A stretch of DNA of 64,000 bases from Macrobrachium rosenbergii (taxonomy: Eukaryota > Arthropoda > Malacostraca > Decapoda > Palaemonidae). Under the pieces are notes generated by a model that worked only from the letters and a program-made list of their open reading frames with translations, had not been told where the DNA came from and ran no database searches. Each line of letters starts with the position of its first letter. Position 1 is the stretch's first letter. Both the position numbers and the translations under genes were made by a program. The DNA lies in the NCBI RefSeq assembly GCF_040412425.1, contig NC_089781.1:52385727-52449726 (forward strand), written 5' to 3'. Positions 54,711 to 64,000 of the stretch are shown piece by piece.

Positions 54711-56725
54711 TGTATATCAGACGAAATTTGTCTGATCTGTTACAGGTTTGGGCAAATCAGTTAGGGTTTAGGATAGGATTAGGAAGACATTAATATGATT
54801 TCCAAGTTTAGATTTTTCAGTTCTCTTTTAGAATTAAGAGGGCTGTGCCATTGGTAATTTAGTTGTTATGATCATAGGAGCGATTGCTAGTATGTCTATT
54901 GTTATTTTGCTGAGAATTGAGCAGGTATCGACAGTATTTGCTAACCGGGGTGAAACTTTGATGACTTTATGAGATATTTTACCTCTCAGATGTTTAGATT
55001 TGCCTTTAATGAATTCGGTATATCGGTGTGGCTCTCATGTAATTTTTACTGGGAAGAATTTGTAAGGGTAGTATCTTGAAGTTAGTGTACCTGACAGTGG
55101 GTCGATTGTGGAAATTCCAGTTAGCAACTTGGAATTGTTTCACAGTTTTATCATATAATCTTTACCCTATTAGTTGTAATTGTTCACTAATAGTATGGCA
55201 TACTGAGTAGACTAGTTACCTTTTGGGTTGACTGGCGACATGACCAGCTTACGTTATACAACACTTCCTCACAGCAGAGCCTTATGAATGATTTCTATGA
55301 GACTCAACTGTTACACCTGCAGGTTTCTACGCCTACGCCTTCATGAGAGGATCCAGGGTTTTTGGAGAGATGTCGGTAAGGACATCTACAAATTGCTATC
55401 GTTGCTGGGAGACATTTGTTTGGCGCAAAGGATTCGTGGGCGCTGCATTCAACATGGGCTTGTGCAGTTGCAAGCCATCCAGAATATTTAGACCATCAAG
55501 GATGCAAGATGTCAAGTGTTGCATTCTATAATGAACTGTTATTGGAATAACAGTCGTGCATACGAGACATATAATTTTCGTATCGAGTGCATATTTTATG
55601 CTATGACTTTGGAGCTGGGCCTTACTGGACTTTCGATTGGGCAGTTATCGTACCTGGGTGGGGACCCCCCAGTGGTAGGTGGTCTGAGCTACTATTACGT
55701 CTGGGATGACTTTGGGCGAACTATGTGCTGACCTGTCAGTGGCGCTTCCACTGCAGGTGCATTTGTGTCGACGTTGCAGGTTTGCACAGTTGGAAACAGA
55801 GAGCTATTTTATCATGATTCAAGTACATGGAGACAGCGTGATCAGATATTGACCCGGGGTCGTCACATTTCCGGAAGAAATGATGGTGTGAGTGCCTGTG
55901 TGTGTTGCACTCCTGAATTGTATATTATCTGAGGAACTGTGACTCACAGCAGGACTTTGGTTTTGGTTGCTGGTGTGTGTGTTGCCTTGTGAGTGTTTAA
56001 GGACCACCACCATGACGATATCTTATCTGGGCCATAGGAAAGTGAGTACAATAACTCATGAACACATTTCTTTTCTAGACATTTTTTTTTGTTAGAAAGA
56101 CCCAGTGATGTTGCAGTGAAATTCCTCTATACATTTTCCCATTCTGTTTCCATTGTGCCTTTTCCTGTTTTGAATAGGAATGACATTTAACACCATTTCA
56201 GGTTTTAATATATGATATGTTTCTTTCAACAGGAATTCTGGGTTCGTCTTGTGAGGACGAATATATTTGGAAGTGGTGTTACTCTTTTACATACTATTGA
56301 CATTTATTGTGGTCTAGAATAATTATGGCCTTATTACTTTGTTTGATGACAAGGGTGTTAGTCACTAGTATTAACTGGTTTAGAATTTGTAATCTGAATG
56401 TTTGTGAATCAAAATTTCCTCTTGTGATGATTTCCATTTATAAGGGGTGGAATTCACGCCATTTCATGATCGTAACTTTTGCTGAATCACTCTCGTTAAA
56501 TTTGCAAATAAAGTCTAGTTTTGTACTTCAGTGTTTAATTCCAGTAGGCCTTTGTTTAAGGATAGGTTCAGTGAAAGGAGTCGACAAGGGAGAAGGAATT
56601 TGCTGACCCAGGGAGCCACCACTACCAGAGACATCTTAGGGAAGGAAGATGATTGATTCTGCTCTTAAAACGGATACAGTATTAAGAGATGACCCTATTT
56701 GACCTGGGGATATGCCCATTTAACA
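54711..56725 (+). repeat. Gypsy-E 3' LTR
   Basis: About 2.0 kb from TGTATATCAG to CATTTAACA. Its 3' half matches 16771-17666. It carries AATAAAG near 56508. The small ORFs in it (for example 55288-55491) lack similarity to anything I know and are absent from the other LTR, so I give them no weight. Confidence 0.7.
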
Positions 56726-56740
56726 TATATATATAATAAA

Positions 56741-56825
<85 letters not shown>

Positions 56826-57026
56826 CACATCATTCATTAAACTTCATATCTCTATTTTATTTATTGGTCACATCACTTCATTTTATTTATTAATCGTTTA
56901 CTTCACTAATTCATAAATTCATTTACCTTAACATAATTTATTTTCTCTTCTTTACAGCACTGAATGGCCTTCTTGGCCCTAGTGCCTGGGCTTTTGCCCT
57001 AAATATCATACATCCATCCCATCCAT
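56726..57026 (+). other. (TA)n and the end of the LINE-D 3' UTR
   Basis: TA run to about 56819. Then comes AT-rich sequence with ACTGAATGGCCTTCTTGGCC and CTAGTGCCTGGGCTTTTGCCC, the same plan as the LINE-A 3' UTR ending (ACTGAATGATCTGTTGGGTCC, 1808-1830), and a CATCCATCC repeat as tail. I read it as the 3' end of LINE-D displaced by Gypsy-E. It could instead be the end of another LINE. Confidence 0.5.
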
Positions 57027-59036
57027 CCAATATTAATTTCTTTATTACAAAATAATCCTGCAGAACATGCCTTTCACTATAACATTTATAAAGCAGATTG
57101 AAAGCGATATGAAATGCAACCAAGAAACATCCCACCATTTGAATATGTAAAAGACCATAGTGAAGCTAATAAATTTCTTGTTGATTTCATTAAAAATGCT
57201 GCTGATAAAACAATGCCAAAGTCAAAACCCATCCAACAAAACAGTGTCCCATAAGCTAACAGAATTAATAAATATAAAACACTCAAGAGGAAGACGATTA
57301 GATAATTTGAACAGAAAGTTCAGGAAAATAAATAAAGCATTCCCGATATTAGAAGGAACTTTACAAAAAATAACTATATTATTGCAAGAAATTGATACAT
57401 TAATACCTCTATACAACAAAATATCTGCAAAATTTAAAAAAGAAGTAATTCAAGGAAGAGTGATGTCATGGAGGAAATACTTGTTAGATCTCTCCAATAA
57501 TACTCCCATAAAAAAATATATGGGAAAAATTCAGGAAAATTAATGGTACCCATGTCGAACCACCTAAACATACCATATTAAGTAATATATAGGAGAAAAT
57601 TTAGTAAATGTAAGTAGTGATAAAGATTTAGATGAACACTTCCTCACAAAGAAAAATGATATAGAATTAATAACCATAAATTTTGAAACAATAGGAGATA
57701 CATATTATAATAGAAAATTTAATATGTCAGAGTTGGATTATGCTCTCTCGAACATCAATGAATCTGCTCGTGGAGGTGACAGTACTTGTTTTGAGATGAT
57801 CTGCCACTTAGCACCTTTGGCAAAGTCATACTTATTTAAGTTTTATAATCATTTATGGCTTTGAAATTTATTTTCAGATGAATGGTGTAAAGCTATAATT
57901 ATTGCTATTCCCAAACCTGGAAAGGATCCCAGTAATGTAAATAATTACAGACCAGTTTCTTTAGCAAGCTGGTTATGCAAAATATTAGAGAAAATGGTAA
58001 ATGCTGGACTAACATGGCACATGTGAAAAAATAAAATTTTGACTCCCACTTGGTTCAGGTCACAGTGTAACAGATCTACATAGATTCTCTCTGTAACGTA
58101 GAAGACCATATACGTAGAGGTTTTGAACGAAAACAAATTACTGTAGCTGTCTTTTTTGACACTGAAAAAGCATGCGATACTACATTGAGGTATGGTATAT
58201 TAAAAACTTTACAAAACAACAACATTCATGGACATTTACCTAGGTTTATCCAAAATATTTAACAAGTCGCAGTTTTCAGGTGAGAATTGATGATGTTCTG
58301 TCTAGAACATTTCCACTTGAAAATGGTGTTCCACAGGGAAGCATTCTTAGTGGCACACTGTTTACTTTAGCAATTAATTATATCAGTAATAATATACCTA
58401 TTGGGATTAAAAGTAACCTGTATATGGATGATTTTGCCATACATTATTCAGCATCTCAAATAAAACATGCAGAACGAATCATTAATAAAAGCATAGTAAA
58501 AATAGATGAATGGGCCTCATCTGTAGGCTTTAAAATTTCCATAGATGAAATTCAAACAATCATGTTTTATATAAAAATAAAAGAGGAAAAAAGGTGAAGA
58601 AATAGATTTAAAAATCAGAAACCGTACAAAGCCAATTGGCCAAACAGCATAATTTTTGGGATTAGTATTTGATACTCACTTGAACTGGAAAGCCGCATAA
58701 CATATGTAAAATCTAAAAGTAAAAGAGCATTAAATGTAATTAAAAAACTACCAAACACTACTTGGGGAGCCGATAGATACACCCTTACTGTACTGTGTGA
58801 AGCAACAGTGCTGTCTATCATTGATTATGGAAGCGAAGTATATGGCTCAGCATTGGACACAGTGCTGAAAATGTTAGACCCTGTTCACAATGAAGGCCTT
58901 AGAATATGCTCAGGAGACTTTAGATCATCTCCAAAATCACCTTGACAAGTTGAATGTGGTGAACTGCCTCGCTCCCTCTCCATAGAGATTAGTAACAATA
59001 AAAGTGCTCTAAGAATTCAGACAAGTGATTCTCCAA
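57027..59036 (+). pseudogene. LINE-A copy A4: endonuclease end to RT thumb
   Basis: Starts in the APE end (NISLLQNNPAEHAFHYN-like; compare 26490) and runs through the linker (57160-57543), SARGGDSTCFEMICHLAPLAK (Pro of APGG changed to Arg), IAIPKPGKDPSNVNNYRPVS, VFFDTEKACDTTLRYG (motif A), ENGVPQGSILSGTLF (motif B) and NLYMDDFAIHY (motif C, YMDD), to the RT connection LDPVHNEGLRICSGDF. There are many stops and shifts. It ends at CTCCAAC, where LINE-C begins. Confidence 0.8.
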
Positions 59037-59040
59037 CAAA

Positions 59041-59659
59041 ACCCCTTGATGTGGGAGCACCTTGATGTGGTGAGGGGGCTTTTGAACCCCAGGAATTTGT
59101 TCCCTGGTTTGAGTCCAAGAGTCTCATATATAATTATATATTTGTTTGGATTAACTTTTGTGGAATTTTCCACTTTTGCTAAAATTTGTTGGACCTGTTA
59201 AATTGGAAAAGATATCATAGCTGGGACTGGGTTTATATCTGAAGCTAAATAATGGGCATTGTGGTAGGACCATCAACTGCCCAATAATGTTCGGACCTAA
59301 GAGTTATCGGATTGATAGCTCAAAGGCGGAACTGTTGTTTAGGGCTGGACCACGGATTCCAGGGGGGTCTGGTTCTAGGAATAGGACTCTCGGCATTCTA
59401 TCGGTTTGCCCATGATGTGATTAGGGTGGGGACCATTGTATTCTTGTAATACTCTCATTCCTAGCAAGCACTTTTGGGTTACACTTGGGCCACTCTAATC
59501 ATGTTTTGCCATCCCCTTATGGGGTAGGATAGGGAGCAGACATTTGGGAGTCAGTTCTCACTTGTGTCATTGGTGGAAGAATACACCCCATGAAAAGCTG
59601 ACGGTATCTTTTTAAGGTTTTCAGGTTTATTTTATATTTTTCCCCTCAAATCTTTGTTT
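59041..59659 (+). promoter_or_regulatory. LINE-C 5' UTR
   Basis: CCCC at 59042-59045, CACCTTGATGTGGTG (59058-59072) and GAGGGGG repeat the 5' hairpin design of LINE-A and -B. The rest follows the A leader closely up to CTCACTTGTGTCATTGGTGG and the T-rich end. It lies inside the A4 fragment, so LINE-C probably inserted into A4. Confidence 0.65.
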
Positions 59660-61148
59660 AGTAGTTATAAGGGTTCGAGTACCCCTGGGCCCTTTGATGG
59701 CACTGTTTTGGCACTGTTGACAAACTCTGAACCGGTTGTGAATAACTTGCGATACCTCCATTGACCAAAAAATTGTAAATAATGTAGATAAGTCTGACAA
59801 GCCCACAAATCCAGTGGTACATGCTCCTTATAAGAAAAAGAAGTTTCTAGTTCCACATCATCAAAAAAGGAAAACTTGAAGAAAGTCACAACTAACAAAT
59901 ATAATGTTCTCCATCTTACTTCCTTACCATTGGATAGTGGATATGAAATCATAACCAGAATGTTTGAATGCCATGGAGTAATAAAGGAAATGAGGATGAA
60001 TTTTATGGAAGAAAATGAGGAATGAGGGGACTTGGATCTCTTCCACAAACAGTGAAGAGGCCATCCATGCAAGCTGCGACTTGCATAACATCAAGTTAAA
60101 TGAATCTAACATCAAAGGGGCTCTCTGTGAGAAGGCTCCTCAGAAACTAGAATCTCATAGACCCAGTGACTGGTATGCAAAAGATCCTTCAAAATCTGAA
60201 TTGGAAGGTGTAAAAGAAAGGAAACCAAAACCCCCTGTGTGGCTTCTGGCAACTACTATAGTAGAAAATTATAATTTTTTTTAGACCTGTAGAAATCTTC
60301 AGAAGAAAGTAGGTTTCATTAAATTTGGAGACATTACACGATTTGGAAAGAAGACTGTCCTAATTCATGCAAAGTGAAAGACACAATCTGTCATGCTCAG
60401 TCATTTAAAACAGATTAGGAAATGGCCATGGACATCAAGCCTCACCTTAACTTAGCTATGTCAGAGGAATGGGATTTAATAGAGATATGCATGATTTTAA
60501 CGAAAAAGAAATTCTAGATATGTGTCCAAAAGAAGTCTGGAAGGTATATAAGGTTCCCAAAACATCAATGGTTATATTGACATTTGAAGACCCAGGAATA
60601 CCTCTGTGTGTAGACATTGAAGGGGAAAGAGCTGTAATGAAGCCCTTCAAACAGAAACCTTTGTAATGTTTCAGCTGTTTCAAATTTGGACACCCCTCTA
60701 AAGCCTGTAAAAATGATAAAGTATGCAATAACTGTGCTAGAGCTGAGCTTGGAGACTGTACGCTTGATGCAAAATGCTTAAATTCTGGTATGGACCATAA
60801 ACCTAGTGAAAGGATATGTCCAAATTTCAAAATTGAAGAAGCAGCCCTTAGCAAGTCAAATGCTGAACACATCACTGTTGGGTGTGCCAAACGCCTAATG
60901 AACGCAACCCGAAATTGTGCCAAAGCATTAAAAGAAAAACCTAATTTTCTCCTGCCAACAAATTCACCGTATTCTAAGGCTGAAAGAGGGCCATCCAGGC
61001 CTACCAAACTACTGTCCGAAGTAACGAAAGAGCATGTGAAGGCAAGCTCACTACTCCAGAGGGTTTTACCAACACCCCTCAAGGCAGATGCACTGCCTTC
61101 TTTACAATCTTCCCCTCCTCCCATAGACAAATCTATGCACCTCTCTTG
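59660..61148 (+). pseudogene. LINE-C ORF1: gag-like RNA-binding protein
   Basis: Begins with STPGPFDGTVLALL, the start also used by LINE-A. An RRM-like part is spread over frames (SHRPSDWYAKDPSK; VGFIKFGDITRFGKKTVLIHAK, about 60310-60375), then YKVPKTSMVILTFEDPGIPLC. Knuckles are CFSCFKFGHPSKAC and CNNCARAELGDC, then CLNSGMDHKPSERIC (60665-60830), interrupted by a stop at 60664. The tail is Ser/Pro-rich and ends at 61148. It is closest in layout to LINE-D ORF1. Confidence 0.75.
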
Positions 61149-61540
61149 AACGATATCTCTGCCTAACTTAGGAGAGGATGAAAATTCTAAAGAGCTACCA
61201 GAGACACCAATAGAGGGGGAGGTGTCTAGGCCAGGTAGCTCCCCATCCTACCATAAAAGAGAGAGACTTCCATCACTCTCTCTCCAAGGTCATAAAACCA
61301 AAATATCCAATAGATATGAAGTCATTTCTTCAATTGACAATGAACCAAATAACTTAATTATCCACAAAGTCAGTGCTGATGTTCATTGGCTTTTTAGCCA
61401 GATCACTAAAGAATAAAAAAAGACAGATTAGTGTGAAGCCCAAGATAACAAGATCAAAATTAAATAAAAAAAATATATTTAACCCAAAAATGAAAAGACC
61501 TCTTCCAGAGTCTCTTCCAAAAAATAAACCATTTTCATGT
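61149..61540 (+). other. LINE-C ORF1-ORF2 spacer
   Basis: The frame past the 61148 stop still reads like ORF1 tail (LPNLGEDENSKELPETP, then YHKRERLPSLSLQG at 61250), so ORF1 probably once reached about 61416. A-rich sequence follows. No other gene is seen. Confidence 0.5.
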
Positions 61541-62390
61541 CTAACATCTTACAATGGAATTGTCAAGGTCTGAGGGCTAAATATGAAGAGCTGAAATTGC
61601 TCATCCATGAATACTCTCCTATTACTGTTTGCCTACAAGAGAGCAAGCTGGACAGCAATACTCCTTGTCCAAGGGATTATTTATAGGACTCCTTATGACC
61701 AACAAATTGGGAGCCATTGTGGGAGCCTCATTTATGTTCGCCACAATGTCCCACAAATACCCTTTACTTTACGTACTCCTCTGCAGGCAGTGGCTGTACA
61801 CAAATTGACATTGCGAGAAGATACACTATTTGCTCTATATACTTGCCCCCTAACGAAATATTACACATGACGATCTTACCACAGTAATACACCAACTCCC
61901 TCAACCATTCTTATTACTTGGAGACCTGAATGATAGACACCCATTATGGGGTGATGTTTTAGCAAATACCAGGGGTAATACTGTCTCTACACTCATGGAA
62001 AATGAAGACATAGGGATCCTCAACACAGGGGAACCTACTCATTTCCATATACAAACAGGCACCTTGTCATATATTGACCATTCGATTGTGAGTTCTAACT
62101 GCATTATGGACTTGAACTGGAGAACACTGGATGATTGTCATAGTAGCAGTCATGCACCAATTATAATAAACACTAGCAATAGTCCACCAATGCCTAGATT
62201 CCCTTGGTGGAAGCTGGACAAAGCTGACTGGATTAAATTTCAAGAGCTTAGTGAAATTGAAGGGAATGCAGATGAATTTCAAAGTATTGATGATGGTATT
62301 GAACTGCTAATTGGAACTCTTCATACAGCAGGTATAAAATCCATCCCTAAAACTACAGGTTTCTTCAGAAAGTGATCAGTCCCTTGGTGG
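61541..62390 (+). pseudogene. LINE-C ORF2: AP-endonuclease
   Basis: LQWNCQGLRAKYEELK, ITVCLQESKL (CLQE intact), then GSLIYVRHNVPQIPF, LQAVAVHKLTL, LLLGDLNDRHPLWGD (61910-61955; DLN keeps the Asp and Asn), LSYIDHSIVSS and SSSHAPIIIN, where SDHxPI is expected. Frame changes lie near 61675 and 61865. The linker then reads FPWWKLDKADWIKF. Confidence 0.8.
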
Positions 62391-62524
62391 TCATCAGAAC
62401 TCCAGGTACTGCACGGGGCTACTGGACAAGCTCTTACTTAATACCGCAGGCACCATACAGAAGAAAATATAATTATATACAAGAAATCGCGGGCACAATT
62501 CCGCCGTGCAACAAAAGCAGCAAG
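62391..62524 (+). pseudogene. LINE-C ORF2: APE-RT linker up to the LTR-like insert
   Basis: VPWWSSELQVLHGATGQALT, then a stop, and KKSRAQFRRATKAA, the basic block before RT. It is continued after the insert by RRQFWSSFVSSIN at 63261; with one agcaag counted, the frame is restored. Confidence 0.75.
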
Positions 62525-63260
62525 TGTTGAAACTTCGATAAGAGAAATTGTACTTTTCCGCAAGTTGTGGTATAGTTTTAAGTATTCTCTTTAAATTTAC
62601 GTAAAGTGGAAATGCGTATTATGTAGAAGAAGGATATTATGTTTTGCTGTTTGTATTTAGTAATGAAAAACGTTGTCTTATCTGTTTCGTGTATTTGATT
62701 GTAAGTATACTTGTAGTATTGCTTAACTACCGGATTGGTGGTTGCGCAGTAGTTAGTCGAAGGCTTGGTTTCGGTCAAAGATGGCCGTGAAGTCAGTCTC
62801 TTCATAGCTTTAACATAGAGTGGTTCGAGCTGGTTGGGGATTCAAGAATGCAGCCATAATTGTCGGTGTCTACAAATCCATTTAAGTATCCCTATTCATT
62901 TTAAAGTACATTTAGGGGAACTCTCTTTAGAAGATATGCATATCGAAATGTAAGGAGAATTTCTTGAGGTCTACTTTAGACAAGGGTAGTCAAATAGAGA
63001 CTGCTTACGCCAGTCTAACTGTACATCGAGCTAGGAACAGTTGAATACGCCAATAGTAAGTTCATATTGTTAGTTTAGTTAATATACACAACGTAATGAA
63101 TTAATATAATCACAATTTAAACTAACATAAGAGTGAAGTAACCTGGGTGTCGTAGCATAAGACTTAGGCTGTGATTTGGGTCAGTACGTTTCATATCGTT
63201 TAGGCTATACGACAACACTGGCGATTTGAAATGCTATACTTATTCTGAATGAGTCGGAAT
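62525..63260. mobile_element. 736-bp LTR-like insert in LINE-C
   Basis: Flanked by agcaag (62519-62524 and 63261-63266). It begins TGTTG, and CAACA at 63213-63217 is the matching inverted end, followed by CTGGCGATTTG, which resembles a primer site of the TGGCGA type. So it looks like a 693-bp LTR plus 43 bases of internal sequence. No ORF with a domain occurs. A small DNA transposon or other insert is possible, since the true end does not fall at CAACA. Confidence 0.5.
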
Positions 63261-64000
63261 AGCAAGACGTCAATTTTGGTCATCCTTTGTATCCTCAATT
63301 AACAACAAAACGCTGCCTTCAGCTGTTTGGAGAAAAGTCCAGAAGATAGTAGGAAAATTCACACCAAACCCACCTCCAGTTCTCAAAGTGAATGGTCACT
63401 TCATGACTGGTGCAGTAGAGGTTAGTAATGTCTGGCAGAGCACTTTGCCAGTGTATCACAAAAGTCAGAAGCTGCTCCTGGTTTTCATTATAGAAATCGA
63501 GAAGAATGGAAACCCCTTGGCTTTACAGCAAATAAAGATGAGTCATATAATATGCCTTTTAATGAAAACAAGTTTGATTCAGCTGTGGATTCTTATAATG
63601 ATACAGCCCCAGGCCCTGATGACATTCATTATGGTATGATAAGGCATGTTTCAATAAATGCAAAGCTTTTTATTCTAAGTATTGTAAACAGGATATAGCA
63701 TGACACTAGTTACCCAATTTTATGGGAACTACCAATTATTTTAGACTTTAAAAAGCCTGGTAAGGATAAGTTTTTAGCAACATACCGACCAATTGCACAA
63801 ACTTGTTGTCTGTGCAAAATAATGGAAAAGATGGTCAATGCAAGGCTTGTCTGGATCCTGGAAAAAAAGGGCATTTTATCACCTGCACAGTGTGGATTTC
63901 GAAAATTGCACTCAACAACAGACGCCCTAGTCCGTCTTGAATCATCTATTTGTGAGTCATTTGCATCCAAGCAGCATCACCTGACAGTATTTTTTGACCT
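63261..64000 (+). pseudogene. LINE-C ORF2: RT fingers, cut by the window end
   Basis: SSFVSSINNKT, AVWRKVQKIVGKFTPNP, then a frame change near 63470 into TAPGPDDIHYGMIRHVS (about 63600-63650), ILDFKKPGKDKFLATYRPIAQTCCLCKIMEKMVNARLVW, SPAQCGFRKLHSTTDALVRL and LTVFFDL, the start of motif A, at the last bases. The catalytic motif C is beyond the window. Confidence 0.8.

Noticed and set aside
54241..55693. Envelope-like gene in Gypsy-E downstream of integrase
   Set aside because: No long frame, no signal peptide or membrane segment; the polypurine tract at about 54691 shows that most of this is LTR.
56699..56893. Frame encoding alternating Tyr-Ile
   Set aside because: It is the translation of a (TA)n microsatellite.
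60456..61130. 224-residue minus-strand frame
   Set aside because: Lies opposite LINE-C ORF1, whose CCHC knuckles are convincing; the antisense frame has no domain.

Overview
This window is eukaryotic and consists almost entirely of retrotransposons. I find no host gene I can defend, no spliced gene, no rRNA, no free-standing tRNA gene, and nothing prokaryotic (no operons, ribosome binding sites or CRISPR). AT-rich LINEs, GC-rich Ty3/gypsy elements, long (TA)n tracts, a tRNA-derived SINE and a FLYWCH/MULE DNA transposon together suggest an arthropod; a decapod crustacean is my best guess (low to moderate confidence, no host gene to anchor it).

Element names used here are my own. LINE-A, -B, -C and -D are non-LTR families of the I/Jockey group type: ORF1 with CCHC knuckles, ORF2 with AP-endonuclease, reverse transcriptase, RNase H and a Cys/His tail. 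Gypsy-E has the usual PR-RT-RH-IN order. Gmr1L is a minus-strand Ty3/gypsy element with the unusual order PR-IN-RT-RH. CsRn1L-1 and CsRn1L-2 are Ty3/gypsy elements with the CHCC gag motif and a tRNA-Trp-like primer site. Phantom-L is a FLYWCH-MULE transposon.

Layout: 1-1882 end of an internally deleted LINE-A copy (A1). 1883-16770 LINE-D, interrupted by Gmr1L (5009-13067, TSD acagt) and by a 416-bp unclassified insert (13354-13769). 16771-56725 Gypsy-E, apparently sitting in a (TA)n stretch of the LINE-D 3' UTR, whose end reappears at 56820-57026. Inside the integrase gene of Gypsy-E lies a 31-kb block (22618-53711, TSD tattattccc). That block is LINE-A copy A0, itself interrupted by a complete sister copy A2 (23440-29970, TSD ctttggaagt), by Phantom-L (31016-33259, TSD agagagaac) and by CsRn1L-2 (35543-51824). 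LINE-B (35635-47396, TSD ggatcagccat) sits in the 5' LTR of CsRn1L-2. LINE-B in turn carries CsRn1L-1 (39657-44755) and a SINE (45287-45537, 16-bp TSD). 57027-59036 is LINE-A fragment A4, and 59041-64000 is LINE-C, which runs off the window and carries a 736-bp LTR-like insert.

The longest chain is six levels: D, E, A0, CsRn1L-2, LINE-B, CsRn1L-1. Order of insertion can be read directly from which element interrupts which. Nearly all coding regions carry frameshifts or stops. The best preserved is Gmr1L, whose whole gag-pol is a single frame broken by only two UGA codons. Shared cis-structures link the families: a 5'-terminal hairpin in LINE-A, -B and -C, and a 3' tail module with a stem-loop common to LINE-A, LINE-B and the SINE.
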